From: Calditerrivibrio sp. | GTDB lineage: Bacteria; Chrysiogenota; Deferribacteres; Deferribacterales; Calditerrivibrionaceae | Direction: 5' to 3' | Length of the DNA: 64,000 nucleotides | Assembly (NCBI GenBank): GCA_026415135.1 | Contig: JAOAHS010000026.1 | Coordinates: forward strand, 38,062 to 102,061 | Shown here: one piece after another, positions 1 to 9,870 of the stretch | Position numbering within the stretch: the stretch's first letter is position 1 | Layout: each line of letters begins with the position of its first letter | Notes under the pieces: generated by a model | Database searches by the model: none | What the model was told of the DNA's origin: nothing | Seen by the model: only the letters and a program-made list of their open reading frames with translations | Position numbers and translations under genes: made by a program

Positions 1-1102
1 TTCTTATCCCTGAACGCTCTATCATCTGTTTTACCTCTTCAGGATAAATGGCTCTATTTATTGCCTCATCATAGGTGATCAATCCTCTAGCATAAGCATT
101 AAACAGCGATTGGCTCATAGTGATCATACCATGTTCTGCTTGTCCTGATTGCATCATTGAATATATCTGATGTAGTTTATCTTCACGTATAAGGTTTCGG
201 ATACCTGGGTTTGGAATGAGTACTTCACATACCATTACTCTACCTTTACCATCAGCTCTTTGAAGCAATTGTTGACAGACGACACCCTCTAAAACAAAAG
301 ATAGTTGGGCTCTTACTTGGGATTGCTGATGAGGTGGGAATACATCTATAATCCTATTTATTGTTTGTATGGCACTATTAGTGTGAAGAGTTCCAAATGT
401 GAGGTGACCTGTCTCTGCTACAGTTAGGGCTGCTTCAATAGTTTCCAGATCTCTCATCTCCCCTATAAGTACAACGTCCGGGTCTTGTCTTAGTATATAT
501 TTTAAAGCTTTTGCAAAGGATTTAGTATCGGCGTTTACTTCCCTTTGGTTTACCATTGCCTCTTTGTGCTGATGTAGATACTCTATGGGGTCTTCTATGG
601 TAATGATATGAACTTTTTGTTCTGAGTTGATTTTATCTATCATAGCTGCAAGGGTTGTTGATTTACCACTACCTGTAGGGCCTGTTACAAGGACCAATCC
701 TCTTGGTTTATCGCATAATGTTTTTAAAATAGGTGGAAGCCCCAACTCTTCAAAACCCAATACTCTATAAGGTATCCTTCTTATGGCGGCAGCAACTGCA
801 CCCCTTTGCATAAAAAAGTTGGCTCTAAAGCGGCTGACCCCTTTTATTCCAAATGAGCAATCAAGTTCCTGATCCTCTTCAAATCTTTTTTTCTGGGCTT
901 CGGTCATTATGCCATAACAGATCTTTTTGGTATCGTTGGGTAATAAAATCTCTGTGCCTATTCTTACTAAGTCACCATTAATTCTATAAATGGGTGGTGT
1001 ACCAACGGTGAGGTGTAGATCTGTAGCGTCTAATTCGATCATTTTTTGTAGTAGTTCTTGTAATGAGTATTTTGTATCACTTGTTTCATTTATCTCTGGC
1101 AT
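1..1102 (-). CDS. pilT: Type IV pilus retraction ATPase PilT (3' end cut by window edge)
   Basis: The hexameric cytoplasmic ATPase that depolymerises type IV pili and drives twitching motility. I translated 367 codons from ATG at 1102; the reading frame is still open at base 1, so only the C-terminal tip is missing (the family is about 345-375 aa). Visible motifs are the Walker A GPTGSGKST near residue 138, the Walker B region LIGEMRDLET (the AIRAGE-like segment) near 210, and GHLTFGTLHT near 230. The start has a GGGGGAAT Shine-Dalgarno 11 bp after the pilB stop. It is the last visible gene of the long hfq-to-pilT directon. PilT rather than PilB or PilU is supported by its length and by the absence of the PilB zinc-binding cysteines. 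Confidence 0.95.
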   Translation of the reverse strand, partial: MPEINETSDTKYSLQELLQKMIELDATDLHLTVGTPPIYRINGDLVRIGTEILLPNDTKKICYGIMTEAQKKRFEEDQELDCSFGIKGVSRFRANFFMQRGAVAAAIRRIPYRVLGFEELGLPPILKTLCDKPRGLVLVTGPTGSGKSTTLAAMIDKINSEQKVHIITIEDPIEYLHQHKEAMVNQREVNADTKSFAKALKYILRQDPDVVLIGEMRDLETIEAALTVAETGHLTFGTLHTNSAIQTINRIIDVFPPHQQSQVRAQLSFVLEGVVCQQLLQRADGKGRVMVCEVLIPNPGIRNLIREDKLHQIYSMMQSGQAEHGMITMSQSLFNAYARGLITYDEAINRAIYPEEVKQMIERSGIR

Positions 1103-1113
1103 ATATTCCCCCT

Positions 1114-2814
1114 TTAATCGGCAAAAGTCACCCTTACGACTTCTTCTAATGTGGTAATACCTTTTTTTATCTTCTCCAGCCCACTGCGTCTAAGGGTAAT
1201 CATACCTTCTTCAATTGCAGCTTTTTTGAGCTCATTGGTGTTTGCACCTCTGAGTATCAGTTCTCTAATACCTTCGGTAATACTCATTACTTCATATAGA
1301 GCCACCCTACCTTTGTATCCTGTACCTCCACATTCATCACATCCTTTCCCTTTCATTGGTACGAAACTGTTTAGTTCATCTTTTCTGAAACCAATTGATA
1401 ACAGTGCTTCAGCGGGTATTTTTACTTTTTCTGAACATTTTGAGCATATCTTTCTGGCAAGTCTTTGGGCTAAAATTACAACAGTAGAGGATGCAACTAA
1501 AAAGGGTTCTATTCCCATATTGAGTAGCCTGTTTATTGTGCTTGGGGCATCATTGGTGTGAAGAGTAGAAAGTACAAGGTGACCGGTAAGAGCTGCTTTG
1601 ATGGCTATTTCTGCTGTTTCGTAATCCCTAATTTCACCAACCATTATAATATCTGGGTCCTGTCTTAAAAAAGATCTTAAAGCTGCAGCAAAGTTTAAGC
1701 CTATTTCGTCTTTTATCTGTACCTGATTGATACCAAATAGGTTGTACTCTACAGGGTCTTCTGCTGTCATGATGTTCACATCAACTTTGTTAAGACGACT
1801 CAAAGCTGAATATAGTGTGGTGGATTTACCGCTACCTGTTGGACCGGTAACAAGTACCATCCCATAGGGGCTTTCTATACCTGCAATAAACCTTTCTAAA
1901 GATGATGGCTCAAAACCTAATTTTTCAAGATCCAATTGGAGATTACTCTTGTCTAATAGCCTCAATACCACTTTTTCACCGAATAAAACAGGCAAAGTGG
2001 AGACCCTCATGTCTACAGTTTTGTTTTGGAGTTTCAATTTTATTCTACCATCTTGAGGTAACCTTTTCTCTGCAATATCTAACTCGGCTAATATTTTTAA
2101 TCTGGAGATAACAGCATCTTTAACACTTTTTGGGGGCTTGATTAAGTCGTAAAGGACTCCATCTACCCTAAGTCTAACCCTAAACTCTTTTTCATAGGGT
2201 TCCACATGAATATCGGAAGCACCTCTTTTGATGGCTTCGTGGAGTATATAGTTTACCAGTTTTACGATAGGGGTATCTTCTACCTCTTTCTTAAGGGCAT
2301 CTACAGAAACCTCTTTTTCAGAGACATCTTCAAATTCCAGTTCATCAAGTTCAAAGGTGTCTTCTACTGTTGATATTGTAGCGAGTTCGTTTACACTATC
2401 TGTTTCGAGTATTTTACTAATTGATGATTCCACAGCGACGTAAGGTTTGATGGAATAACCTGTTATAAATCTTAGATCTTCGAGGGCGTATGCGTTTGAA
2501 GGATCTGCAATGGCAACATGCAATGTATTGCCCACTCTATCAAAGGGAACAACAAGATATTTTCTACAAAGATCTTTTGGTATTAAAGAGACTATCTTTG
2601 GATCTAACTCTTTGCTTTTTAAATCCACGTATGGAACATTGTACTGTTGACTCAAAAACTCCGCGATCTTTTTTTCGTCTATAAAACCTAATTTTACTAA
2701 AATAGATCCGAGCCTACCACCCTCTTTTTTCTGGATCTCAATGGCTTTGTTGAGCTGTTCTTGGGTTATTAGATTTTCACTGAGAAGAATGGCTCCAATT
2801 TTGGTGGAAATCAT
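1114..2814 (-). CDS. pilB: Type IV pilus assembly ATPase PilB
   Basis: Extension ATPase that powers pilin polymerisation from the cytoplasmic face of the inner membrane. The protein is 566 aa. Residues 1-65 form an MshEN (GSPII_E_N) domain with the RLGSILVKLGFI repeat pattern; such domains bind cyclic di-GMP in characterised PilB/MshE proteins. A second N-terminal segment follows, then the ATPase core: Walker A GPTGSGKSTT near 323, Walker B DIIMVGEIRDYE near 385, and a zinc tetracysteine made by CSKCS near 458 and CDECGG near 494, the hallmark of PilB/GspE. It overlaps aroE by 4 bp upstream and sits 11 bp before pilT. No pilin or PilC gene is visible; they must lie elsewhere or beyond the left edge. 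Confidence 0.96.
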   Translation of the reverse strand: MISTKIGAILLSENLITQEQLNKAIEIQKKEGGRLGSILVKLGFIDEKKIAEFLSQQYNVPYVDLKSKELDPKIVSLIPKDLCRKYLVVPFDRVGNTLHVAIADPSNAYALEDLRFITGYSIKPYVAVESSISKILETDSVNELATISTVEDTFELDELEFEDVSEKEVSVDALKKEVEDTPIVKLVNYILHEAIKRGASDIHVEPYEKEFRVRLRVDGVLYDLIKPPKSVKDAVISRLKILAELDIAEKRLPQDGRIKLKLQNKTVDMRVSTLPVLFGEKVVLRLLDKSNLQLDLEKLGFEPSSLERFIAGIESPYGMVLVTGPTGSGKSTTLYSALSRLNKVDVNIMTAEDPVEYNLFGINQVQIKDEIGLNFAAALRSFLRQDPDIIMVGEIRDYETAEIAIKAALTGHLVLSTLHTNDAPSTINRLLNMGIEPFLVASSTVVILAQRLARKICSKCSEKVKIPAEALLSIGFRKDELNSFVPMKGKGCDECGGTGYKGRVALYEVMSITEGIRELILRGANTNELKKAAIEEGMITLRRSGLEKIKKGITTLEEVVRVTFAD

Positions 2815-3635
2815 TTTATACTCCCGATGATGTTAATTATCTCATTATAGTCAATATCAAACTCGATATTATTCCATATCTTGAAAGCCTCAAAAGCCTG
2901 TCCTATCAGCATAATCAAACCATCTACTCCTACTTCATACTCTGTATGATCTAAAAAAAATGTTTTACCATCGATCTTGTACTGCATGTCAAATACAAAC
3001 TCAGATCTAAGGTTTCTTAAGTAATCTGAGTCTTCGATCGATGTTATTCCTATACTACTACTATTTATTATTATATCATACTTTTTCTTTTTATCAAATG
3101 TATTTAATGGTTTTATATCACATTTTTCTATGGAGAATTCCTCTATAAGTTTTTTTGCCTTGTCCAGTGTTCTACTGGTGATTGTTATATGTTTATAGCC
3201 AGATTTTTTTAGCTGATATAATAGACCTCTAGTTGCTCCACCTGCACCTATTACCAAAATCTCCTTTGTTGATGTATCAATGTTGTAAAATTTGAATGTG
3301 TCTTGAATACCCTTTATATCAGTATTGTAACCTAAGAGTCTGTTGTCTTTTATTAAAACTGTATTAACAGATCTAATTTTTTCTGCATCTTCATCTATAT
3401 CATCTAAGAACTTTATTACTGTTTCTTTGTAGGGTAGGGTAACATTAAAACCGTAAAAACTGTGGGACCTGAAAAAATCTAAAAGTTCAGATATTTCATC
3501 TGCTTCCACTTCAAAACAGCAGTAACCGCCATTTATTCTGTTTTTATATAGAAAAGTCGTATGTATTATGGGTGATAATGAATGTTTTAAAGGCTTTCCT
3601 ATCAGAGCGAAGTTTCTAAAGGTTTTCATCGTCAT
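2811..3635 (-). CDS. aroE: Shikimate dehydrogenase (NADP+)
   Basis: Reduces 3-dehydroshikimate to shikimate in aromatic amino acid biosynthesis. The protein is 274 aa, normal for the family. The shikimate-binding motif KHSLSP is near residues 17-22, the catalytic lysine is in NVTLPYK (K70), a catalytic aspartate lies in the NTDIKG segment, and the Rossmann glycine-rich loop is GAGGATRG near 130. ATG codons at positions 1 and 3 are both possible starts; no clear Shine-Dalgarno is present, so translation is probably coupled to the DUF502 gene it overlaps by about 20 bp. It overlaps pilB by 4 bp. The neighbouring pilus genes are functionally unrelated, so this looks like simple operon packing. 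Confidence 0.94.
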   Translation of the reverse strand: MTMKTFRNFALIGKPLKHSLSPIIHTTFLYKNRINGGYCCFEVEADEISELLDFFRSHSFYGFNVTLPYKETVIKFLDDIDEDAEKIRSVNTVLIKDNRLLGYNTDIKGIQDTFKFYNIDTSTKEILVIGAGGATRGLLYQLKKSGYKHITITSRTLDKAKKLIEEFSIEKCDIKPLNTFDKKKKYDIIINSSSIGITSIEDSDYLRNLRSEFVFDMQYKIDGKTFFLDHTEYEVGVDGLIMLIGQAFEAFKIWNNIEFDIDYNEIINIIGSIK

Positions 3636-4299
3636 TTTTTATTTGGTAAACCTTTTCTGGTGGTAACAAAACACCTGCAGACATGATATATTTAAAGGCT
3701 GATTGTATAGAAATATCCAGAACAATAACCTCATTTTTAGGCACAATCACCACAAAACCAGAAGTTGGGTTTGGAGTGGTCACTATAAATATTGAATAAA
3801 ACTGTTCCTCATTTCCATCGAATAAAATACTTTTGTTGTTAGTAACAAAGCCCACAGAGTAGACACCTTTGCGGGGGTATTCAACCAGAACTACCTTTTT
3901 AAAAGTGTCTGTTTTGGTGGACTGGAATGTCGCAATAATCTGTTTTGTTGCATTATATGTAGTTTTAACCAGTGGAATTTTATCCACGAATCTTTCTATT
4001 CTAACGATCACCCTTTTGCCAAAATAGTTTCTGGTAAAAAGGCCTGTTATTAGTATTATAAATATGAATACGATAAACGAGACCACTTTTTTTATGAAAA
4101 GTGGTATGTTTAGGCTGTATCTTTCATCGATAAGATCAAAATATGGTAACAGAAAGCCTGTCATACTGTTTAAAAGAAATGACAGGAAATAGTAAGTGAC
4201 CACCAGAGGAAGTAGAGCAAAAAGTCCAGTGATAAAAATATTTCTTAATTTGTGTAAAAAAGTCTGTTTTTTTTCATTTTGTTCCAAAAAGTCTGTCAC
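3616..4299 (-). CDS. DUF502 family membrane protein
   Basis: A predicted two-helix inner-membrane protein of the DUF502 family, whose biochemical function I do not know. Two hydrophobic segments are visible ([20 protein letters not shown] and a segment near residues 62-85), with a soluble C-terminal part carrying the family pattern [15 protein letters not shown] and TTPNPTSGF. An ATG at 4332 is in frame, but the GTG at 4299 has a much better Shine-Dalgarno (GGGGGA, about 6 nt away) and starts closer to where family members begin, so I prefer 4299. Even so it overlaps upp by 26 bp. Family assignment is fairly sure from these motifs; the role is open. Confidence 0.85.
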   Translation of the reverse strand: MTDFLEQNEKKQTFLHKLRNIFITGLFALLPLVVTYYFLSFLLNSMTGFLLPYFDLIDERYSLNIPLFIKKVVSFIVFIFIILITGLFTRNYFGKRVIVRIERFVDKIPLVKTTYNATKQIIATFQSTKTDTFKKVVLVEYPRKGVYSVGFVTNNKSILFDGNEEQFYSIFIVTTPNPTSGFVVIVPKNEVIVLDISIQSAFKYIMSAGVLLPPEKVYQIKNDDENL

Positions 4300-4909
4300 C
4301 TGCGTCCCCCAAACCTGGTACAATATATCCATTTTCGTTTAATCTTTCATCCAATGCAGCAGCATAGACTTTTACATCTGGATGAGAAGTACATAGCTTT
4401 TTCACACCTTCAGGGGCGGCTATAAGGCACATAAATTTTATGCTTTTGGCTCCAGATCTTTTAAGCATATCGACTGCAGCTACTGCAGAGCCCCCTGTGG
4501 CAAGCATTGGGTCAATTAGGATAAAATCCCTATTGTCTGTGTCTGAAGGTATTTTAAAATAGTAGCTTACAGGCTTTAATGTTTTTTCATCTCTGTAAAG
4601 ACCAATGTGTCCGACTCTCGCTGAGGGTATGAGCTTTAAAATTCCATCCACCATCCCAAGTCCAGCTCTTAAAATCGGCACTAAGGCTACTTTTTTCCCT
4701 GATAGGATGTAGGATTTTGCTTCAGCTATGGGTGTTTTGATTATAACTTCTTCTAAGGGGAAATCCCTTGTAATTTCATAAGCCATGAGCATGGCTACTT
4801 CGTCCACTAGTTCTTTAAATTCTTTTTTAGAAGTTTTTTCATCTCTTATAAATGTGAGTTTATGACTAATCAATGGGTGTTTAACAAGGATAAAATTTTC
4901 GTAGTTCAT
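4274..4909 (-). CDS. upp: Uracil phosphoribosyltransferase
   Basis: Salvage enzyme that makes UMP from uracil and PRPP. The protein is 211 aa, the usual length. The PRPP-binding loop is [11 protein letters not shown] near residues 130-140, and the uracil-binding region near the C-terminus is [12 protein letters not shown], both diagnostic of Upp rather than of PyrR. It lies 2 bp downstream of the uracil permease gene uraA, forming an uptake-plus-salvage pair. Its 3' end overlaps the DUF502 gene. It is cytoplasmic. Confidence 0.96.
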   Translation of the reverse strand: MNYENFILVKHPLISHKLTFIRDEKTSKKEFKELVDEVAMLMAYEITRDFPLEEVIIKTPIAEAKSYILSGKKVALVPILRAGLGMVDGILKLIPSARVGHIGLYRDEKTLKPVSYYFKIPSDTDNRDFILIDPMLATGGSAVAAVDMLKRSGAKSIKFMCLIAAPEGVKKLCTSHPDVKVYAAALDERLNENGYIVPGLGDAGDRLFGTK

Positions 4910-4911
4910 GG

Positions 4912-6144
4912 TTATTTTCCTTCTGGTAATATAAAATTTAAAACAATACCAACGATACCAGCAAGACCTATCCCTCCAAGAGTGATTGGGCCTAAGCTGA
5001 TTACAAGGTTACCTATTCCTATTACAAGAACCACAGATACGATGACAAGGTTTTTTGATTTTGCCATATCGACTCTGTTCCTCACCAATGTACCTACACC
5101 GATTGCTGCTATCATACCAAAAAGTAGGATCAAAATACCGCCCATAACTGGTACAGGAATTGTTTTAAGGACTGCATTGAGCTTTCCGAAAAAGGCTAAT
5201 ATGATGGCTGTAAATGCTGCAATACGCATATAGACAACATCAGTTGCTTTTGTAAGGGCAACAGCGCCTGTTACTTCTGAATAGGTGGTATTAGGTGGAC
5301 CACCCAACAGACTTGCAATAGATGTTGCAAGACCGTCACCTAACAGCGTTTTATGGAGTCCAGGTTTTTCAAGATAGTTTTTGCCGGTAACCGATGAAAT
5401 GGCGAGTATATCACCCACATGCTCAATGGCAGGTGCTATGGCAACAGGTAATATAAAAAGGATTGCATTTAGATCAAATACAGGTAAAGCGTAGCTTTTA
5501 TTGTTTATTGCTTCTATCCAAGGGATGACGAACCAATCAGCCTTTGATATGGGGGACATATCAACTACACCCATGAGTAAAGAAACAATATACCCTACGA
5601 TGACCCCCATGATAATTGGTATAAGGTTTAAAATCCTTTTACCATACATTACCACCAAAATAGCTGTGACCAAAGATATGAAAGATATAATCATGGCTCT
5701 ACCATCGAAGTTACCTGATCCATCAAAACTCTTTGCCATCTTTATTGCAACGGGAGCTAAATTTAATCCAATAACCATGATCACAGGGCCTGTAACCACG
5801 GGTGGAAGGAATCTCTCAATGGATTTTATGCCACCTTTGTAAACAAGAAATGCCAATAAAAAGTATGCAATGCCAGCAGCAGCTAAAGCACCAAATGTTT
5901 CACCAACACCAAAATTTTTTATAGAGTATTGAATAGGTGCTATAAAGGCAAAGGAACTGGCCAAAAAAACAGGAACAGTTGATCTTGTTATCAGCTGGAA
6001 AAGGAGAGTTCCTATACCGGCAGTGAATAAAGCGATAGAAGGATCCAAACCAGTTAATAGAGGAACCAAAACAAGTGCACCAAAGGCAACAAATAAAAAC
6101 TGGATACCTAATAAAATTTTTCTAATACCTAAGCCTTCATTCAT
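4912..6144 (-). CDS. uraA: Uracil permease (NCS2 family)
   Basis: Proton-coupled uracil importer of the nucleobase-cation symporter 2 family in the inner membrane. The protein is 410 aa with about 12-14 hydrophobic segments. The motif [17 protein letters not shown] near residues 235-251 contains the conserved glutamate that contacts uracil, and [20 protein letters not shown] around 270 is the second family signature. It is followed at 2 bp by upp, which strongly supports uracil as the substrate rather than xanthine. The gene overlaps the upstream OB-HD protein gene by 8 bp. Confidence 0.94.
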   Translation of the reverse strand: MNEGLGIRKILLGIQFLFVAFGALVLVPLLTGLDPSIALFTAGIGTLLFQLITRSTVPVFLASSFAFIAPIQYSIKNFGVGETFGALAAAGIAYFLLAFLVYKGGIKSIERFLPPVVTGPVIMVIGLNLAPVAIKMAKSFDGSGNFDGRAMIISFISLVTAILVVMYGKRILNLIPIIMGVIVGYIVSLLMGVVDMSPISKADWFVIPWIEAINNKSYALPVFDLNAILFILPVAIAPAIEHVGDILAISSVTGKNYLEKPGLHKTLLGDGLATSIASLLGGPPNTTYSEVTGAVALTKATDVVYMRIAAFTAIILAFFGKLNAVLKTIPVPVMGGILILLFGMIAAIGVGTLVRNRVDMAKSKNLVIVSVVLVIGIGNLVISLGPITLGGIGLAGIVGIVLNFILPEGK

Positions 6145-7072
6145 CTATGTCCTCCGAAACTATATTGTGATTATAGAGCTGTCTTTCCAATAGGCGATCA
6201 TAATTACTCCATCCCCCATCGGCCACACTGTCTTTTATAAATATAGATCTGAATGTATTGACTTTTGCGTCCATATCATCTATGTGGTGCAGTATGATAG
6301 CTTCTAATGTTTTAGGTTTCTTAGGTGAACCATATTCCAACATTCCATGATGACTTGCCACCATATGGTTTATTAAGTATCTGTAGTTGTCTGGAAAATC
6401 TTTTATCTTAAGACAATAATTGTTTACCAACTCTATACCAAGCAATAGATGTCCGATCAATTTACCACTATCTGTGTAATCAAACCCTTTGGATATATCC
6501 AGTTCAAAAACTTTACCAATATCGTGAAAAATGGCACCTGCTATAAGAAGATCTCTGTTAACTTTATAGAATTTGGCCATCATGACAGCTAATTTTACCA
6601 CAGAAAAGGTATGTTCTAATAGACCACCGATGTATGCGTGATGAACATTTTTAGCTGCAGGAATCTTCTTAAACTTTTGTATTATCTCTTTATCTGATTT
6701 AAATTGACTAAAGAGCTCTTTAATGAATTTATCTTTTAGATGATGGTCAACATAGGAAACAAATTCATCGAATAACAGATTTTCATCAAAATTTCCTTTG
6801 GGAAGGAAGTCAGCGGCTTCTTCAGAGGGGAGTTTTTCCATGTTGCTGATCTTGATCTGAAATTGACCGTTGTAGCTTTGGATAGATCCTTGAACATAGA
6901 CCACATCACCTTTTTCAGGTTCAAACTTTAGCTTGTTGCTATCAAACATGATCCCATGCATTTGGGAACCCTCTTTATCGATAAATACAGTCCTAAAGTA
7001 GGGTCTGTTATCCTTTGTAGTACTTTTTGAGATCTCAAGAATTAAATATTTTTTGTTAATATTCATTTCCAT
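6137..7072 (-). CDS. OB-fold/HD-domain protein, YhaM-like 3'-5' exoribonuclease family
   Basis: 311 aa. An N-terminal OB-fold (residues 1-85; RTVFIDKEG and KGDVVYVQGSI segments) is followed by an HD phosphohydrolase domain with the metal-binding residues in HHAYIGGLLEHT and AGAIFHDIGKVFELD and a downstream HMVASHHG. This OB+HD order is that of Bacillus YhaM/Cbf1, 3'-5' exoribonucleases. The match is by architecture; the exact substrate here is inference. It starts at ATG 7072 with a GGTGA Shine-Dalgarno about 6 nt upstream; a second ATG lies two codons later. It sits in the hfq-pilT directon, which also carries other RNA-related genes (hfq, nusB, greA). Confidence 0.85.
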   Translation of the reverse strand: MEMNINKKYLILEISKSTTKDNRPYFRTVFIDKEGSQMHGIMFDSNKLKFEPEKGDVVYVQGSIQSYNGQFQIKISNMEKLPSEEAADFLPKGNFDENLLFDEFVSYVDHHLKDKFIKELFSQFKSDKEIIQKFKKIPAAKNVHHAYIGGLLEHTFSVVKLAVMMAKFYKVNRDLLIAGAIFHDIGKVFELDISKGFDYTDSGKLIGHLLLGIELVNNYCLKIKDFPDNYRYLINHMVASHHGMLEYGSPKKPKTLEAIILHHIDDMDAKVNTFRSIFIKDSVADGGWSNYDRLLERQLYNHNIVSEDIDE

Positions 7073-7078
7073 ATAATA

Positions 7079-7327
7079 TCACCAACTATCAACATTTTCA
7101 CTAAACTCCCATGTTATACTTTCTATGTGTGTACCCTCTTTTTTAAGTGCTTTCAAGAGTTTTAAAACCTTTTCATATTGCGATTGAGTGGAGTATATTG
7201 CTATCTGCCCTTTGGATTTGTCTATTGTTCTCATTATACCTATACCATCATAGGAGTCTAAAATACTATTTATATATAGGATCTGTTTTTGATTTGCAAT
7301 AAATTTGATTTTCACGGTTTTATCCAT
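7079..7327 (-). CDS. Small DUF4911-like protein
   Basis: An 82-residue protein resembling the DUF4911 family: an N-terminal strand, then YINSILDSYDGIGIMRT, a strand QIAIYST, and a helix rich in lysine and leucine. The family pattern (line-up around a DSYDG-like turn) is the basis of the call, made from memory, so it is moderate. No function is known to me. The ATG at 7327 overlaps the preceding stop as TGATG, implying coupled translation; an in-frame GTG one codon earlier is less likely. There is no signal peptide and no membrane segment. Confidence 0.7.
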   Translation of the reverse strand: MDKTVKIKFIANQKQILYINSILDSYDGIGIMRTIDKSKGQIAIYSTQSQYEKVLKLLKALKKEGTHIESITWEFSENVDSW

Positions 7328-7719
7328 CACAAAAACTCCACAACAAAGATATGTTTATTCAGTCTATCTGATAATTCCTTAAAATCTATAATGTTTGATT
7401 TTTCAAAGTAAAGATAGTGGTGCTCAAAGTCTTTGAGCAACGTTATGTATTTATCGTTTTCTATGGATAACTTTAAAAAGTCGATTAAAAAAAAACCTTT
7501 CTCAAAGCATAGATCGTGTTTAAGAACGTATATTATCTCTTTTGGTTTTTTTATTTTGCTTATACAACTATACATTTTGCCAGGATTTAGTAGATCGATC
7601 TTGGCAGTTATACCTCTTGGCAAAAAGTTTTGAAAATCAAAATCCAAGAATATTGGAAAGAGGTCAAAACCTTTTTCGCTGTTTTCATTGGGATATGGTA
7701 AAGAGATATGTTTGGTCAT
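7327..7719 (-). CDS. Hypothetical protein, 130 aa
   Basis: I do not recognise this protein. It is 130 aa with no signal peptide or membrane helix, and is rich in aromatic and charged residues (FDLFPIFLDFDFQNFLPRG, then a helical middle and a C-terminal KHIFVVEFL strand). It starts with ATG and shares a 4-bp overlap with nusB upstream and a TGATG junction with the DUF4911-like gene downstream, which argues that it is a real, translated operon member. Nothing in it points to catalysis. Confidence 0.75.
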   Translation of the reverse strand: MTKHISLPYPNENSEKGFDLFPIFLDFDFQNFLPRGITAKIDLLNPGKMYSCISKIKKPKEIIYVLKHDLCFEKGFFLIDFLKLSIENDKYITLLKDFEHHYLYFEKSNIIDFKELSDRLNKHIFVVEFL

Positions 7720-8135
7720 TTTTTATTTAATCCAAAATCGTTTTTTATTTTTTCTAAAATGCCATTTATGTAAAAAGGGCTTGTATGATCTGAATATTTA
7801 CTGGCAAGCGAAACGTAATCATCTATTACCTCTATTACATCATCTGATCTGAACAATTCAAAAATGGCTAGTCTTAGTATTAAAAGATCTAAGACAGGTA
7901 GTCTGTCTATGGACCAGTCTTTTTTTAGATATTTTTCTATCAGATCATCTGTAAAATCAACATTGCTCATGGCTTCCTTTAATAGGCCTATACTTTTAGT
8001 TAGTATATCTTTGTTATAATTTTGAAATTTTATAAGATTTTCAGCAACATATTCCATAAGATCACCAGTTTGGTTATGGATATAGTATAGATCGAGGGCA
8101 TACTTTCGCATCTTTTTTTGTTTTTTACTAGACAT
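7716..8135 (-). CDS. nusB: Transcription antitermination protein NusB
   Basis: RNA-binding component of the rRNA antitermination complex with NusE (S10). The protein is 139 aa and all-helical, typical in length. The conserved segments AMSNVDFTDDLI, IDRLPVLDLLILRLAIFEL and VIDDYVSLASKYSD match the NusB core. The preferred start is ATG at 8135, which overlaps the ribH stop as TGATG. The ribH-nusB arrangement downstream of rib genes is very common in bacteria and supports both calls. Confidence 0.95.
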   Translation of the reverse strand: MSSKKQKKMRKYALDLYYIHNQTGDLMEYVAENLIKFQNYNKDILTKSIGLLKEAMSNVDFTDDLIEKYLKKDWSIDRLPVLDLLILRLAIFELFRSDDVIEVIDDYVSLASKYSDHTSPFYINGILEKIKNDFGLNKK

Positions 8136-8608
8136 CAAATATTTTGATCCTTTATAAGATTTACTATTTCCAAAGCACCCATTGCAGCTTCTGCTCCTTT
8201 GTTCCCAGATTTTGTTCCTGCTCTTTCGATGGCTTGTTCTATGGTGTCTGTGGTAAGAACTCCAAAGATAACGGGTATCTCTGTATCGTAACTGGCTTTG
8301 GCTACACCTTTTGATACTTCAGCAGCAACATAATCGAAATGGGGTGTAGATCCCCTTATAACAGCTCCCAAGGCAATTACAGCATCGTACTTTCCAGTTT
8401 TAGCAAGTTTTTTGCAAAGCAGTGGGATTTCAAAAGCTCCAGGTGTTTTAAAAACATCTATATCCTTTTCGTCGACATTGTGCCTGATTAAAGCATCGAC
8501 AGCACCGGAGATAAGGCTTTTTACGATAAAATCGTTAAATCTTGAGGCCACGATTGCAAATTTTAATCCTTTACCATCATATTTACCTTCCAATACCTTT
8601 ACAGCCAT
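8135..8608 (-). CDS. ribH: 6,7-dimethyl-8-ribityllumazine synthase
   Basis: Condenses 5-amino-6-ribitylaminouracil with dihydroxybutanone phosphate to make the riboflavin precursor lumazine; family members assemble into icosahedral or pentameric shells. The protein is 157 aa. Visible motifs are VASRFNDFI near residue 20, PGAFEIPL near 57, and the substrate-binding stretch [18 protein letters not shown] near 79-96 with the catalytic histidine. [13 protein letters not shown] closes the protein. It is the last riboflavin gene of the run ribD-ribE-ribBA-ribH and overlaps nusB. Confidence 0.97.
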   Translation of the reverse strand: MAVKVLEGKYDGKGLKFAIVASRFNDFIVKSLISGAVDALIRHNVDEKDIDVFKTPGAFEIPLLCKKLAKTGKYDAVIALGAVIRGSTPHFDYVAAEVSKGVAKASYDTEIPVIFGVLTTDTIEQAIERAGTKSGNKGAEAAMGALEIVNLIKDQNI

Positions 8609-8617
8609 AATGTTCTC

Positions 8618-9850
8618 CTATTTTTTTACTATCTTTTTTATGTTTAATTTATGCCCTAATTTTTCCTCTTTGGTTTTCAGATAGTTTATATTTTCTGGAG
8701 TTATTTCGCAAACTATTGGAACTCTATCTACTACATCGATCCCATAACCAGATAAAGCTTTTATTTTTCTGGGGTTGTTTGTTATGAGCTTCATTTTGTT
8801 TACGCCAAGAAACCTAAGTATCTGTGCACCAAATCCATAATCCCTGAGGTCATCTTTAAAACCCAGATGAAGGTTTGCTTCTACTGTATCAAAACCGTGA
8901 TCTTGAAGATCGTAGGCTTTTATTTTATTTAATATCCCTATTCCTCTTCCTTCTTGAAACATATAAAGGAGTATACCTTTACCTTCTTTTTCTATCATCT
9001 GCATGGCACAATGAAGTTGAGATCTGCAATCACATCTCAAAGAACCGAAAACATCTCCGGTTAAGCATTGGGAGTGTACTCTAACGAGTACTGGATCGTC
9101 AGCTTTTATATCCCCTTTGATCAAAGCTATTGCTTCCTGTTCATCGATGATATTTCTAAACCCTTTTATTATAAACTTGCCAAAAATGGTAGGTAAATTT
9201 GCTGTGGCAGATTCTTCGACTACTGTTTCGTTCTTTAATCGATATGCAATCAGATCTGCTATTGTGACTATTTTTATTCCATGTTCTTTTGCAAATATTT
9301 CGAGATCTGGCATGCGAGCCATTGTTCCATCATCTTTCATAATTTCACAGATAACTGCTGCTGGGGTTAGTCCAGCTAATTTGCAAAGATCTACAGAACC
9401 TTCTGTCTGACCTGCTCGTACAAGAACACCCCCGTCTCTTGCCCTTAGTGGAAAAACATGCCCTGGTTTTACCAGATCAGATGGTTTTGTTTTGGGGTCT
9501 ATGGCTACTTTTATTGTTCTTGCTCTATCGTAAGCTGATATACCAGTGGTGACACCCTCTTTGGCTTCAATGGATACTGTAAAGGCGGTACCAAACCTTG
9601 CTGAGTTACCCATTTCTGATACCATAAGGTTTAGTCCAAGTTCTTCACACCTTTTAGCTGTTAGACTCAGACAGATCAAACCTCTACCGTACTTGGCCAT
9701 GAAGTTTATCGCTTCGGGGGTTACAAAGTCCGCAGCTATGACAAGATCCCCTTCGTTCTCCCTATCTTCGTCGTCTACAAGGATGATCATCTTGCCTTGT
9801 TTAAGCTCTTGGATTGCTTCTTCAATACCTATTCTTACATTTTCTGTCAT
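8618..9850 (-). CDS. ribBA: Bifunctional DHBP synthase / GTP cyclohydrolase II
   Basis: Supplies both precursor branches of riboflavin synthesis. It is 410 aa. The N-terminal RibB domain (about 1-205) shows [24 protein letters not shown] and [14 protein letters not shown]. The C-terminal RibA domain (about 210-400) shows the zinc site [14 protein letters not shown] and the GTP-binding segment [18 protein letters not shown] chose ATG 9850 over a TTG one codon upstream, because AAGGAT lies at proper spacing. It sits between ribE and ribH. There is a 17-bp gap upstream, the largest in the whole directon, with no room for a riboswitch. Confidence 0.97.
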   Translation of the reverse strand: MTENVRIGIEEAIQELKQGKMIILVDDEDRENEGDLVIAADFVTPEAINFMAKYGRGLICLSLTAKRCEELGLNLMVSEMGNSARFGTAFTVSIEAKEGVTTGISAYDRARTIKVAIDPKTKPSDLVKPGHVFPLRARDGGVLVRAGQTEGSVDLCKLAGLTPAAVICEIMKDDGTMARMPDLEIFAKEHGIKIVTIADLIAYRLKNETVVEESATANLPTIFGKFIIKGFRNIIDEQEAIALIKGDIKADDPVLVRVHSQCLTGDVFGSLRCDCRSQLHCAMQMIEKEGKGILLYMFQEGRGIGILNKIKAYDLQDHGFDTVEANLHLGFKDDLRDYGFGAQILRFLGVNKMKLITNNPRKIKALSGYGIDVVDRVPIVCEITPENINYLKTKEEKLGHKLNIKKIVKK

Positions 9851-9870
9851 CAAGCTATCCTTGAAATTTT

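Noticed and set aside
9851..9870. FMN riboswitch before the riboflavin genes
   Set aside because: The rib genes are packed into the directon with gaps of at most 17 bp, which leaves no room for the aptamer of over 100 nt, and none of its conserved boxes is seen before ribD.
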